Source: Phytoamicus setariae
GTDB taxonomy: Bacteria; Pseudomonadota; Alphaproteobacteria; Rhizobiales; Rhizobiaceae
Direction of reading: 5' to 3'
NCBI RefSeq assembly: GCF_016722925.1
Contig: NZ_JAEQNC010000002.1
Location: 124,001-188,000, forward strand
Length of the DNA: 64,000 bases
The position numbers and the translations under genes are program-made. The notes under the pieces are model-generated. The model was not told the origin of the DNA. It worked only from the letters and a program-made list of their open reading frames with translations, and did not search any database. Below are positions 1 to 8,775 of the stretch, piece after piece. How positions within the stretch are numbered: position 1 is the first letter of the stretch; each line of letters starts with the position of its first letter.

Positions 1-771
1 GATGTGCATTCGGGTGGGATTGAGCCACATGAAGAATGGCTTGCCCTCGGCCTTTGCCTTGTCGATAAACTTGAACGACGCAGCCTGGATTTCGTCGTCG
101 ACCGTCTCCATGCGCTTCGGATACAGCGTGCCTGCATCTTCGATCCGCTGTTTGCCAACCTTGCCCCAGCGTGGCATGACGGTCGGATCGTCGACTTCGG
201 TTGCCCATGAATGGACCATGTTGCGCGGACCGACCACGTTGAGCAATTCTTGCGGATAGCCGGGATGCGCCGGGTCTTCCATCGCGTCCAGGTGGTAGAG
301 GTAGCCGAAGAATTCATCGAAACCATGGTTGGTCGGCAGGAATTGATTGAGGTCCCCGAGATGGTTCTTGCCGAACTGGCCCGTGGCGTAGCCCATGTCC
401 TTGAGCACTGTGGCTATCGTCGGGGCCTCGGCGGGTATCCCGATCGGCGAGCCCGCCTGACCAACCGTGGTCATGCCGGTTCGTACCGGCAATTCCCCCG
501 TGATGAAATTCGCCCTGCCTGCGGTGCAACTTGCTTCCGCGTAGTAGTCGGTGAAAATCATACCTTCCGCCGCCATCTTGTCGAGATTTGGCGTGCGGCC
601 AGCCATCATCCCCCGGTTATAGGCCCCGATGTTCCATATGCCGATGTCATCGCCCATGATGACGACGATGTTGGGTTTTTCCGGGGATTGGGCACTCACT
701 GCATCGGGCAACGTCACCGATGCGAAGGCGGATGCCAACAAACCGAAACATAATTTACCTATGGAATTCAT
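1..771 (-). CDS. Arylsulfatase (partial, cut by the window edge)
   Basis: N-terminal 257 codons of a secreted sulfatase; the rest lies beyond base 1. A hydrophobic signal peptide (about residues 1-27, cleavage near AVSAQ) points to the periplasm. Asp41-Asp42 in the VIMGDD motif are the usual Ca2+ ligands. SCTAGR around residues 81-86 fits the CxAxR sequence in which Cys82 is converted to formylglycine, so the protein should be active if a maturation enzyme exists. The start at 771 is supported by AGGGAG about 10 bases upstream. Family: alkaline phosphatase-like sulfatases that hydrolyse sulfate esters; the substrate cannot be read from the sequence. Confidence 0.85.
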   Translation of the reverse strand, partial: MNSIGKLCFGLLASAFASVTLPDAVSAQSPEKPNIVVIMGDDIGIWNIGAYNRGMMAGRTPNLDKMAAEGMIFTDYYAEASCTAGRANFITGELPVRTGMTTVGQAGSPIGIPAEAPTIATVLKDMGYATGQFGKNHLGDLNQFLPTNHGFDEFFGYLYHLDAMEDPAHPGYPQELLNVVGPRNMVHSWATEVDDPTVMPRWGKVGKQRIEDAGTLYPKRMETVDDEIQAASFKFIDKAKAEGKPFFMWLNPTRMHI

Positions 772-1393
772 GGCTAGAATTCTCCCTAAGGTTGTGAGCA
801 TTGAGGTGGATGCGATACCCGCGCGAGCCATCGAAACGCGAAATCGTGTTGCATTCTTGAACTTCGATGATGGGCGTGCGGTTATGCGAATGCCTGCACT
901 GCGGATTTTCTGCTTCAGTTCAATGAGAAGAGATGGCGTGCGAAGAATAAGGTATCGCGCCGAGTTCAAGAGAAATGTGCGAACAAACCCGGCATGTCCT
1001 GGGCGCTACAGCAAGAAAAACCATTCTGGAGTGTTTCCAGACGGCGATGGTGAGCGCATGGCCGGGCGGAGTCAACTTTGTAACGGTAACATAGGGTAAA
1101 TGCGGTGGACTTGCGGACGGCCTGACCACGTATGCTTTCACATGCTGCCGGATGGCATGTCTCTACTCTTGGCTGTCTGGTTTCGGCAGAACATCTTGAA
1201 CGCCCGCCACTCTGAACCTCGCGGCGGTACGCGCGTTCTCCAACGCGATGCCACCCTTCCATGCCGGACAGATTGACTTCGTGTGGTGCGCTGTCTACTT
1301 TAGAACCATGTTGATGACAGGATCATATTCGCTCAGGGAGCCTCTGCGTCTCAAAGCAGGAACCTGACCCGGCCGCGCGTTGGCGCGACCGGG
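772..1393. other. Intergenic region without a recognisable gene
   Basis: About 620 bases between the sulfatase start and the next gene. Open frames exist on both strands, but none has a convincing ribosome-binding site or recognisable protein sequence. The sulfatase promoter must lie at its left end. I see no repeat or RNA gene. Confidence 0.5.
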
Positions 1394-1465
1394 GTGATCC
1401 ATCTTTCCCATGAGTCAGGGCTCTCTCGGCAGCGGTTCGCTGGGAGCATTGGTCAGGTCATCGAT

Positions 1466-2239
1466 ATGCATGAAGTTTTTGCTGTAAATAATTGGAATTC
1501 CGGTCAATTTTGCCTGGAGAGCCTCGCGCTGGCGCTGGACGGCGACGAAAGCAAGATGCCGCATTTCATCGATGCGCTGCGCTCTGCCAATCTCCCGGTC
1601 GGGTCTGTTGACTGCGGCAAGGTGATGCTTCGGCTGGAGGAAAGGATTGCCTTGGCGATCCTCCATACCTTCTCCAGCCGGGCAAATATCGATCCCTCGA
1701 CAATGGCGGCAGCCTTGGGATTTTGGCCGCATGTTTGCGCGTCGATCTCGAGGTTCGTGGAGTTCCGCCCGACGCCGGATGCCGATGAGGTGGATCCGTT
1801 CCTGTTTTTCAGTCCGATTGCCATCGAGTCGATCCCGGTGCCCGTCGTCGATGAATATATCGACATCGTCCAGAACCGGTTTGTCATCTGGAGGAGACCG
1901 AGTTCCGATCCGACGTACCTGGCGCGTGCGCTGGGTGGTGGTGCTCCAGAGCCTTGCCATGATGGCGCAGAACCGAACTATCTCGATGCGCTGCAGAAAC
2001 TGAAGGCAGCGCCGGTCTATGATTCCATCTCCCTCGGATATCTGGATGCAGGAGATTTCCGCCCGAACATCCACGCGCACCTGCCGGACAAGCGGGACGT
2101 TCTTCCCAGTTCGATCCACTGCCTCGCCAGATCAGCGACGTCGCTGGAGGATACCTATTCCTTCAAGGTGTCTGTGAACGTTTCGCTGGTGGCGCGTGAG
2201 ATGAAGCGCCGCGCCCTGGGATTGCAGGTGCTCTCGTGA
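1466..2239 (+). CDS. Hypothetical protein
   Basis: Protein of about 257 residues that I do not recognise. It is soluble, with no signal peptide or membrane segment, and has a proline/acidic middle part and a basic C-terminus. The frame also extends upstream to a GTG at 1394 (281 residues); neither start has a good ribosome-binding site. I chose the ATG at 1466, with moderate doubt. The next gene begins 186 bases downstream and has its own strong ribosome-binding site, so co-transcription is not certain. No function is proposed. Confidence 0.55.
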   Translation: MHEVFAVNNWNSGQFCLESLALALDGDESKMPHFIDALRSANLPVGSVDCGKVMLRLEERIALAILHTFSSRANIDPSTMAAALGFWPHVCASISRFVEFRPTPDADEVDPFLFFSPIAIESIPVPVVDEYIDIVQNRFVIWRRPSSDPTYLARALGGGAPEPCHDGAEPNYLDALQKLKAAPVYDSISLGYLDAGDFRPNIHAHLPDKRDVLPSSIHCLARSATSLEDTYSFKVSVNVSLVAREMKRRALGLQVLS

Positions 2240-2425
2240 TGGGACCTTGCTTCGGGAGAGATATGGCTCGTCGCCCACCAATGGTGAAGGGGCTCAGGCC
2301 ATTGCTGCGTTATCTTCGCTCGGGACGCCTGGTCGCAGGATTGCTGCCCCTGGTCGAGGCCTAGTCCCGACCAGGGGAACCTCCCCGAAAAACATTCCGA
2401 TAACAATTGGTCTGGAGGACAACCC

Positions 2426-2950
2426 ATGTCCAGAGAAGCCTTCTGTCGACTGACAGCAGGGGATGTCAGCGTGCTGTTGAGCATGCTGGAGCATTACAGC
2501 GAAGAGCCAAGTGCGCTTACGGTACTCCTGCGGCGAAAACTCGCCCAAGCCGGCATCTTCTTTCGTGAAGACATACAAGCCGATGTCGTGACCCTGGATA
2601 GCCGTGTGCTTTACAGCCTCGACGGTCAGTCCCGCGGGCCGCGGCTTCTGGTCCGGAGCGCACCAATGGACCTGCCGCCATTCGCGCTCTCGGTGCATTC
2701 CATCGAAGGCCTCGCCCTGCTCGGGCTGGCCGAGGGTGAGGCGATCGAGGTCGATCCGGGTGATGGCGCCGTGCAGGTTCTGACGGTCGAAAAGGTGCTG
2801 TTCCAGCCCGAGGCAGCCGAACGAACCGCAGGCGCGAAATCAGAAGCCGACATGCCGGATGATGCTCCGAATGTCGTGAGTTTCCGTCGACAGCGGCCCC
2901 TGGTGTTTCACGTCGACCCTGACAACGATCCGGGACCGACCGCTGCTTGA
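2426..2950 (+). CDS. Rnk/GreA-like nucleoside diphosphate kinase regulator family protein
   Basis: 174 residues. An N-terminal helical section is followed by a GreA/GreB C-terminal-like beta domain (about residues 50-135), with the typical run VHSIEGLALLGLAEGEAIEV. Members such as Rnk bind RNA polymerase near the secondary channel or influence nucleotide pools; which applies here is unknown. The C-terminal 35 residues are an acidic/basic tail not found in short Rnk proteins. The start is well supported: GGAGG lies 8 bases before the ATG. The gene stands alone, with a Nudix-like gene 64 bases downstream on the same strand. Confidence 0.65.
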   Translation: MSREAFCRLTAGDVSVLLSMLEHYSEEPSALTVLLRRKLAQAGIFFREDIQADVVTLDSRVLYSLDGQSRGPRLLVRSAPMDLPPFALSVHSIEGLALLGLAEGEAIEVDPGDGAVQVLTVEKVLFQPEAAERTAGAKSEADMPDDAPNVVSFRRQRPLVFHVDPDNDPGPTAA

Positions 2951-3014
2951 ACGATTAAATGGGGGGTCAAACCGTCTGTTCCGAGGCGACACGTCGGTCG
3001 CGCTCGGCCGCTGC

Positions 3015-3497
3015 ATGGAGATTGCCGTGAATATACTCAACTCAGTCGATGTGGGTTTCATGGTTTCGAACGAAACCGCCTCTCGCGTCGGCGTTCTCCC
3101 ATGGAGACTGTCGAAGACAAAGGAAGTCAGGGTGATGCTTGTGACACGTCCTGCCGACGAGGGCTGGACAATCCCCGTTGGAGATCAAATCGAAGGGACG
3201 ACGAGCCAGCAAACTGCATCTCGAATGGCCTACCGGGCAGCCGGCGTGACCGGCGATGTCGGTCGTGATGCCATTGGAGACTATGAATATTGGGAGCCGG
3301 CCGACAATGCCGTAAACCGGCTCTGCGTCATCAGCCTGTTCGGTCTGCACGTGCGGGGAACGCTCGCGCCATGGCCGGAGCACAAGAAATGGCGGCGGCG
3401 CTGGTTCAGTATTGAGGAGGCCGCGTCAAAGACGAAAATCCGGGCACTGGCCGATTTTCTCAGCGGTCGATTCTCTCTACCCGGGCTGTCGCAATGA
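3015..3497 (+). CDS. Nudix-fold protein with a degenerate Nudix box
   Basis: 160 residues resembling the small Nudix hydrolases of rhizobia. The segment from Gly56 matches the Nudix frame Gx5Ex7REUxEExGU in spacing, keeping G, R and the final GV. All the metal-binding glutamates are replaced: Thr for the first Glu, then SRMAYRAAGV in place of the REUxEExGU part. It is therefore probably not a normal Mg2+-dependent pyrophosphohydrolase. An aromatic C-terminal part (WRRRWFS) fits the rest of the fold. The start is uncertain: a GTG at 3027 has GGAG six bases upstream and is a good alternative to the ATG at 3015. Confidence 0.6.
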   Translation: MEIAVNILNSVDVGFMVSNETASRVGVLPWRLSKTKEVRVMLVTRPADEGWTIPVGDQIEGTTSQQTASRMAYRAAGVTGDVGRDAIGDYEYWEPADNAVNRLCVISLFGLHVRGTLAPWPEHKKWRRRWFSIEEAASKTKIRALADFLSGRFSLPGLSQ

Positions 3498-3575
3498 CGC
3501 CTTTCCAGTCCGCCACGTGCCTATCCCTATCTCATCCGTGCAAATGCCCGGATTTTCCCGAGATTTGCCCAGCCC

Positions 3576-4130
3576 TTACTCCTGCTCGAAGCTTTCGCAG
3601 CTTGCGTCGGCGAGGAAATCCTGGGCGGCCTTGTCGTAACTTTGGGACGGGGCGAGCGTTCTGAGCACGACATAGCCTTCGGGGCGGGGCATCTCGATCA
3701 GCACGCTCTGCGAAATCACGTCCGGGTTGGACTTGCGGATCGCGGCAAGCTGGGCCGGCGAGGCGATGATGGCGTCGAGTTCGCCGCCCGTCGCTGAGCG
3801 GTCGTTCATCGAGAACACTTCGTTGGAGGAGGAATCGTAGACCGAGAACGACCAGAAGGGCACGTTGCCTTCGGCAAGCAGGTGCACCGGCTGCTGCTCG
3901 ACGGAGATCAGGCAGGCGGCGGTCCGCAGGTAGGGATCGCCATTGGAAAAGCCCATTTCGTCGCGCTTGTCGCTGAATATCAGGAACTGGTCTTCGTTTT
4001 CATAGGAGCTCAGCCGGGTATAGGCGTCCAGTCCGGTAAAGGCGGGCAGGGCGAGGATGATGATCAGGTGCAGCACGGCGGCACCCAACAGACCCGTGGC
4101 GATGGCAAAAAGCGCCGGCCGCATCATCAT
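3576..4130 (-). CDS. DUF1254 domain-containing membrane-anchored protein
   Basis: 184 residues. One N-terminal membrane segment (about residues 5-30) is followed by a periplasmic DUF1254-like domain with the characteristic WSFSVYDSSSNEVFSMNDR region. Second gene of a two-gene operon: its ATG overlaps the stop codon of the DUF1214 gene (ATGA at 4127-4130), so the two are translationally coupled. Rhizobial genomes usually carry these two families as a pair. The biochemical role is unknown. Three consecutive ATG codons at the start leave the exact first residue open. Confidence 0.75.
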   Translation of the reverse strand: MMMRPALFAIATGLLGAAVLHLIIILALPAFTGLDAYTRLSSYENEDQFLIFSDKRDEMGFSNGDPYLRTAACLISVEQQPVHLLAEGNVPFWSFSVYDSSSNEVFSMNDRSATGGELDAIIASPAQLAAIRKSNPDVISQSVLIEMPRPEGYVVLRTLAPSQSYDKAAQDFLADASCESFEQE

Positions 4131-4708
4131 GGGCAGCCTACCTTTCTGATCGACGGCATGGCAATGTCGAGCACGCCGGAGGAGCCGGCCGTCGGCGTGT
4201 CCAGCAGCGCCAGGACCAGGCGGAATGGCCGGCCGCGGCGGACCGCAAGCCAGTTGCCGGGCTGGGCGTTTGCCGAGATTTGGATGCGGAAACTGCCATC
4301 GGCCTGTCGCAACACGTTCCAGGCATTGAAAGCCGAAGGCAGATCATCGCCCGGATCGAGCGGTTCGTTTTCCGAATTGGCGGCAAACAGCGTCCAGAAG
4401 CGGGCCGGCGGCGTCTGGCCGCTCATCTCGTATGTGCAGGAAGCCGATAGCCTGCGGCCGTCGTCGTCGACATCGGCCTGGAACATCAGTCCTTCCGCCG
4501 AACCGAACAGCAACCGCCCGGCGCGCGCGCGGTGCGATTGTGCATAAGGGTCGGCGGCGGCCGTCTGTGCCTGCGGGAAAGCTGCCCATGGTCCAATACG
4601 GATCGAGCCGAAGCCGGATGAGGCGTTCAGCATCATCACGGCCGAGCCTATGCCCAGCCCGAAGGCGGTCAGCAGGGCAAGTGCGACGAGGAGGGGCAGG
4701 CGAAACAT
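4127..4708 (-). CDS. DUF1214 domain-containing exported protein
   Basis: 193 residues. An N-terminal signal or anchor segment (about residues 4-27) is followed by a DUF1214 domain; typical features are SIRIGPW near residue 35, the CTYEMSGQTPPARFWTL stretch in the middle, and RPFRLVLALLDTP near the C-terminus. First gene of the coupled pair with the DUF1254 protein, which starts within its stop codon. Both probably act in the periplasm or at the outer face of the inner membrane, perhaps as one complex; that is inference from the pairing. No enzymatic residues can be assigned. Confidence 0.75.
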   Translation of the reverse strand: MFRLPLLVALALLTAFGLGIGSAVMMLNASSGFGSIRIGPWAAFPQAQTAAADPYAQSHRARAGRLLFGSAEGLMFQADVDDDGRRLSASCTYEMSGQTPPARFWTLFAANSENEPLDPGDDLPSAFNAWNVLRQADGSFRIQISANAQPGNWLAVRRGRPFRLVLALLDTPTAGSSGVLDIAMPSIRKVGCP

Positions 4709-5158
4709 CAGGGGCGCATCGGGCTTTCTGGCTGGTCGTGACTGCCAGCGATATCATTGATTCCGGGCGGGGGGAATGTTGGCGGTTGCGCTTTGCGCGG
4801 TTTCTCGCTGCGAAAATGCCGAGTGGGACGCCGCAGGATGCTGCTTTGGCGAGCTTGTGCCGTGCCAAGCCGGGAGTGAAGACATATGGGCGAAACAAAA
4901 GCCGCAGAGAGTGGCTGGCATCGATGCCCCGCTGCCATATGACCGGACAAGGTCTTCTGTCAGGCGGCGGGTCGAAAGAGGTGATTTCCGCACAGCGCTC
5001 TTACTACCGACCGGCGTTCCGTAACGCCTGGATTTATGGTAAAGACGAGTTTGAAATAAAGGCGCTTTCAATAATGGGCCTTTTCTGTAGCGGGGGGCGC
5101 CTTCCATTGCATCGAGTGCGCCGGTGATCAGCCGGCGACAGTTCAATCGGAGCCCGAC
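4709..5158. other. Intergenic region between divergent genes
   Basis: 450 bases separate the start of the DUF1214 gene from the RTX gene on the other strand and must carry both promoters. Short frames on both strands have no ribosome-binding site or recognisable sequence. I see no clear promoter, repeat or RNA element. Confidence 0.45.
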
Positions 5159-7036
5159 ATGTCTTTTATCGTGTATGACGACTGGAGCGGCAATCCCGCC
5201 AGCTACAATGGCTTCCGAATGGATGTGATGACGGCTGTCTGGGGCACCAGCAAGCAACCGTATGTCGATGCCAACAATCTTCCGTTCATCGGCATCGGCT
5301 TCAACATGAAGACATCCTTTGCTGATTTCGAAATCATTGCACGCGGTGTGCTGGGCGCCGACTACACCACCAATCTTGTCAAGGTGCTCTGGAACGTTGC
5401 CATCGATGGCGCCCATCCCAACGATACGACGGCCAAGCTTCAGCAGCGCCTGAACGATGTGATGGACGACAACGATATCTACCGGAACTTCGAGTTTCTC
5501 GATGTTCGGGCAATGCGCGGCGTCCTCGATGCCCTCGCAGTGGTGCCCGAAAGCACATTGAACTGGATGGGTACGGGAATTCCCGTTTCGGAAGAACGTG
5601 CCGCGGTGTTCTCGGTGGCCTTCGAAGGGGCGGATGTTCAGGACATCCTCCAGCAGATGCTGGTCTACGGCGATCGCTTCCAGGCCTGGTTCGAAATGCG
5701 CTACGACACACCCAACCTTTCGGACCTCAATGCGGTGGCCCGGCGCGAGACGGCCATGCGGCGCTATGTGCAGTCGGACACGTTCGAGCTTTACAACGAT
5801 CCGAACAATGTCGACTACGCCGAGGCTGAAAATGTGGCGCGCGGTTTCCAGAGCCAGCGCAACGCAATTCTGGCATATGAGCAGAAATACGACCCGACAG
5901 CCGCAGTAGCCAAGGCGGCGGCCCTCGGCGGCGCCCAGCTGACCGGCGACATTTACAATCAGCTGCAGCCGGCCATCGAGGCGATCGTCAAGGAATTCAA
6001 GCTTGCTGGTACCCACCTAGAGGAAGTGCTCTTCGTACGCCGTTCGGATGGCGCCATCAGCGGCGACGGCACCGTCTTTGACAGCAGCAGGAACGATGAC
6101 GACCTGCTGATCGGGGACGACAGGGACAATGCGATCCGGGGCCAGCAGGGCGCCGACCTGGTATCGGGCCTGGCGGGCAATGATATGCTCAATGGTGGCG
6201 ACGGCAACGATCGGATCGATGGCGACCACGGCAACGATCTGCTGAACGGCGCCAGCGGCAACGATATCCTCAACGGCGGCAACGGCAACGACACGCTAGC
6301 TGGCGGATTGGGCAACGACCGGCTGATCGGCGGGGCCGGAAACGACCGGCTGGAAGGCGGTACCGGCAACGATACCTATTTCCTGACGCCCCTTTCCAAG
6401 AGCATCCCGCCGGCCCCGACACCCAATCCCTCGCTCGTTGGCGGCAACAATGACGACGTTATCGTCGAGGCCGCCAATGCCGGCACCGACAGGGTGATCA
6501 TCGACATGGCCGGCTCCTTCGACATCCGCAATGTCGAGCGGATGCAATTGACAGGCAACGTCAACGGTCAGGTTTCGCTGGTTCTCAACCAGTTCGAGCG
6601 CATCACATTGTCCAGCAAGGCCGACGACCTGACGCTGACCATCAACAAGCTGCAGAAGGATGCCATAGACATCGTCACCGGCGCCGGCGCCGACACGGTG
6701 CAGATCCGGCTCGCCCCGGGCATAGATCCTTCGCAGGTGCTGGACCACAAAGGGCTGACCGCACGCTTCGACTTTACCGATCTTACCGCCGCCGACACGA
6801 TCGATCTGACAGCGCTGAATATCAAGAAGATCGTTGCCAGCGATCTGGACGTCACCCTCGACAGTGGATTCTACCTGATGGCGCCGGATGCCCAGATCCA
6901 CCTGATGAGGAACGGATCGGAAATCAAGACCTACACCAATGATACCGACAGCTGGTTCGTTGTCCGGCTCGGCGATAATACGCCCTATGGTCCCGAGTTC
7001 ATCGGCGATATCCACAAGGGCAATTTCGATATCTGA
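5159..7036 (+). CDS. RTX-type calcium-binding protein with lysozyme-like N-terminal domain
   Basis: 625 residues, probably secreted by a type I system because there is no signal peptide and glycine-rich nonapeptides are present. Residues about 1-230 resemble phage-type lysozymes (GH24): PFIGIGFN near residue 43 corresponds to the TIGIGH strand, and WFEMRYD plus RRYVQSDTFELY match the downstream helices of such muramidases. The Asp of the catalytic region is kept (YVDANN), but the residue at the catalytic Glu position appears to be Trp. Residues about 328-408 hold nine GGxGND repeats that bind Ca2+. A beta-rich C-terminal part of some 210 residues should carry the secretion signal. No secretion genes are adjacent. 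Confidence 0.75.
   Translation: MSFIVYDDWSGNPASYNGFRMDVMTAVWGTSKQPYVDANNLPFIGIGFNMKTSFADFEIIARGVLGADYTTNLVKVLWNVAIDGAHPNDTTAKLQQRLNDVMDDNDIYRNFEFLDVRAMRGVLDALAVVPESTLNWMGTGIPVSEERAAVFSVAFEGADVQDILQQMLVYGDRFQAWFEMRYDTPNLSDLNAVARRETAMRRYVQSDTFELYNDPNNVDYAEAENVARGFQSQRNAILAYEQKYDPTAAVAKAAALGGAQLTGDIYNQLQPAIEAIVKEFKLAGTHLEEVLFVRRSDGAISGDGTVFDSSRNDDDLLIGDDRDNAIRGQQGADLVSGLAGNDMLNGGDGNDRIDGDHGNDLLNGASGNDILNGGNGNDTLAGGLGNDRLIGGAGNDRLEGGTGNDTYFLTPLSKSIPPAPTPNPSLVGGNNDDVIVEAANAGTDRVIIDMAGSFDIRNVERMQLTGNVNGQVSLVLNQFERITLSSKADDLTLTINKLQKDAIDIVTGAGADTVQIRLAPGIDPSQVLDHKGLTARFDFTDLTAADTIDLTALNIKKIVASDLDVTLDSGFYLMAPDAQIHLMRNGSEIKTYTNDTDSWFVVRLGDNTPYGPEFIGDIHKGNFDI
6138..6384 (+). repeat. Nine tandem 27-bp RTX coding repeats
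   Basis: Imperfect 27-base units inside the RTX gene, each encoding a GGxGNDxLx nonapeptide (units such as GGDGNDRID and GGAGNDRLE). They form the parallel beta-roll that binds calcium outside the cell. The repeats are coding and follow codon phase. Confidence 0.85.
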
Positions 7037-7081
7037 GCGCGAGGACTGTCCCACATGACAGGGCCGGCAACACCCTGGTCG

Positions 7082-7762
7082 TCAGCCGCCAGCCGGTTTC
7101 GTTGCCAGCCAGATCATGTGGCGGGCGCCGGTCTTGCCATTGGCGCGGATCGGCTTTTCCTCGACACTGAAGCCGGCGCGCTTGAGGCGCGTGGTGAATT
7201 TCGGATCCGGCCCGGACGACCACACCGACAAGACGCCACCAGGCGCCAATGCCGTAAGCGTAACTGCGAGCCCATTGAGGTCATAGAGCCTGTCATTGGA
7301 GGGGCGGCTCAATCCGTCGGGGCCGTTGTCGACATCGAGCAGGATGGCATGGTAGCGCCCTTTCGCCGCTGCAATCACCGCGCCGACATCGTCCTCGATG
7401 ATCGAGACGCGTGGATCGGTAAGCGATGTCCCGTGGATCTCGGCCATTGGCCCGCGTGCCCAGGCCACAACCGACGGCACCAGTTCGGCAACATCGACGC
7501 CAGCCGTTTCCGGAAGCTTCGACAGGGCCGCGCGCAGGGTAAACCCCATGCCGAGCCCGCCAATCAGCATGCGCGGCGCCTTGTGTGCCGCGATCTTCTC
7601 GCAGGCGAACGTGGCAAGCGCTTCCTCGGATCCGCTCAGGCGACTGTTCATCAACTCGTTGGCACCAAGCATGATCGAGAACTCGTGGCCTCGCTTTTTC
7701 AGCCGCAAGGTCTCTTCCCCACCGGGGATTTTGGCCGTATCCAGAAGTGTCCAGGCGAGCAT
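7082..7762 (-). CDS. Spermidine synthase-like SAM-binding protein
   Basis: About 226 residues with a Rossmann-like methyltransferase fold of the spermidine synthase family. MLIGGLGMGFTLRAAL (about residues 65-80) is the glycine-rich nucleotide loop, VDVAELVPSVVAWAR the acidic second strand, and ILLDVDNGPDGL the motif that in true aminopropyltransferases carries the catalytic Asp. It is shorter than classical SpeE (about 280 residues), so the reaction is uncertain. I chose the ATG at 7762; a GTG at 7777 in the same frame is possible. It lies 67 bases downstream of the ParA-family gene on the same strand. Confidence 0.65.
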   Translation of the reverse strand: MLAWTLLDTAKIPGGEETLRLKKRGHEFSIMLGANELMNSRLSGSEEALATFACEKIAAHKAPRMLIGGLGMGFTLRAALSKLPETAGVDVAELVPSVVAWARGPMAEIHGTSLTDPRVSIIEDDVGAVIAAAKGRYHAILLDVDNGPDGLSRPSNDRLYDLNGLAVTLTALAPGGVLSVWSSGPDPKFTTRLKRAGFSVEEKPIRANGKTGARHMIWLATKPAGG

Positions 7763-7829
7763 GACGAGAGCTTTCACATTATCGACGAAGGCTCTGCTCT
7801 ACAGCTTCCCTTTGGCTGCCGCCAGCGTT

Positions 7830-8549
7830 TTACGCAGCCCGGCCCCAGCCGAACGCTCTGCGGCGACTGCTGCCTGAGGAGATCACCCGCACAGGCATCA
7901 TCCGCATGATTTCGGCGGCAAGTTCCCGCGCATTGTTCTGCGCCTTGTCGAGGTTTGAAATCTTCTGCGGGTCGAGTTCGTAGAGCGTCACGCCCTTGTC
8001 GAACATTTCGCGATAGGCGGCGCGCTCGATCACCGGCGTTGCCAGCACGTTGACGCCGCGGCTCGCGAGCAGACCCTTGACGGCAAGGAGCGAATGGGTG
8101 GTCACCAGGGGATTGACGCGCGACAGCAGCACGGAATGCGGAATCTCGTAGCCGGTTTCCGTGCGGATCTGGTCGATCAGGTCGAGGATCTTCACTGCCC
8201 CCTTGGCATCCATCCCCGAGCCCTGGACGGGAATCAGCACCTGATTGGAGAGGGCGAGCGCGGTGGCTGTGAGCTGATTGCGGTCGCCGGCAAGGTCGAT
8301 GATGAAGAAATCCGTTGCCCTGTCCATCTCGCGGATGTGACATTCCAGCGAGGCAGGCGTGACATGGTTGACGAGGGTTATCGCCCCTGTCGGGCGCGCC
8401 GTTTCATACCATTGGCTGAACCAGTGTTGCGGATCGCTGTCAAAAACAGTGACCTTGTATCCGCAATGGGCGAGTTCCACTGCAAGCAGTGCTGCGGCTG
8501 TGGTCTTGCCAGCTCCACCCTTGGTGTTGGCGATGGTGATAACTGGCAT
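7830..8549 (-). CDS. ParA/VirC1-family ATPase
   Basis: 239 residues. The deviant Walker A motif KGGAGKTT is at residues 10-17 and FFIIDLAGD in the middle is the Walker B region. The family consists of P-loop ATPases that position DNA or protein cargo; length and motif spacing are close to VirC1-type orphan ParA proteins. There is no parB gene or parS-like repeat nearby, so a role in chromosome partitioning is unlikely; positioning of some other cargo is an inference. GAGGAA upstream of 8549 supports the start. The gene diverges from the luxR-type gene at 8776. Confidence 0.75.
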   Translation of the reverse strand: MPVITIANTKGGAGKTTAAALLAVELAHCGYKVTVFDSDPQHWFSQWYETARPTGAITLVNHVTPASLECHIREMDRATDFFIIDLAGDRNQLTATALALSNQVLIPVQGSGMDAKGAVKILDLIDQIRTETGYEIPHSVLLSRVNPLVTTHSLLAVKGLLASRGVNVLATPVIERAAYREMFDKGVTLYELDPQKISNLDKAQNNARELAAEIMRMMPVRVISSGSSRRRAFGWGRAA

Positions 8550-8775
8550 GAATTACATTCCTCGAGCAGTGATTTGCCATCGGATGATGGTGACTAAATC
8601 CTTGCAGGACATGGTTAATGAAGGGTTATCGCGGCTGGCCGGGAATTAGCGAATGAAATCTCAGTGTATCGCAGATTGTGCTAAAACGACAACTGAGCAT
8701 AAGGTCTCATTGACTTCGCACAGCCGGTTGGCGATAGGGATAATTTTAAATTAACAATCGCGAATATAAGGAATC

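Noticed and set aside
772-1393. Small genes in the gap after the sulfatase start
   Set aside because: Frames of 70-150 residues exist on both strands but lack ribosome-binding sites, domain signatures and coding-like composition.
4708-4950. An 80-residue minus-strand gene upstream of DUF1214
   Set aside because: Arg/Pro/His-rich sequence without ribosome-binding site, typical of noncoding GC-rich DNA.
4754-6016. A 420-residue minus-strand frame over the RTX gene start
   Set aside because: Overlaps a clearly coding plus-strand gene and spans its promoter region; the protein is unlike any known family.
6138-6384. Regularly spaced repeats resembling a CRISPR array
   Set aside because: The 27-base units have no spacers and encode calcium-binding GGxGND nonapeptides in frame.
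7830-8549. A chromosome partitioning (parAB/oriC) locus
   Set aside because: Only an orphan ParA-family ATPase is present; no parB, parS or DnaA boxes seen nearby.
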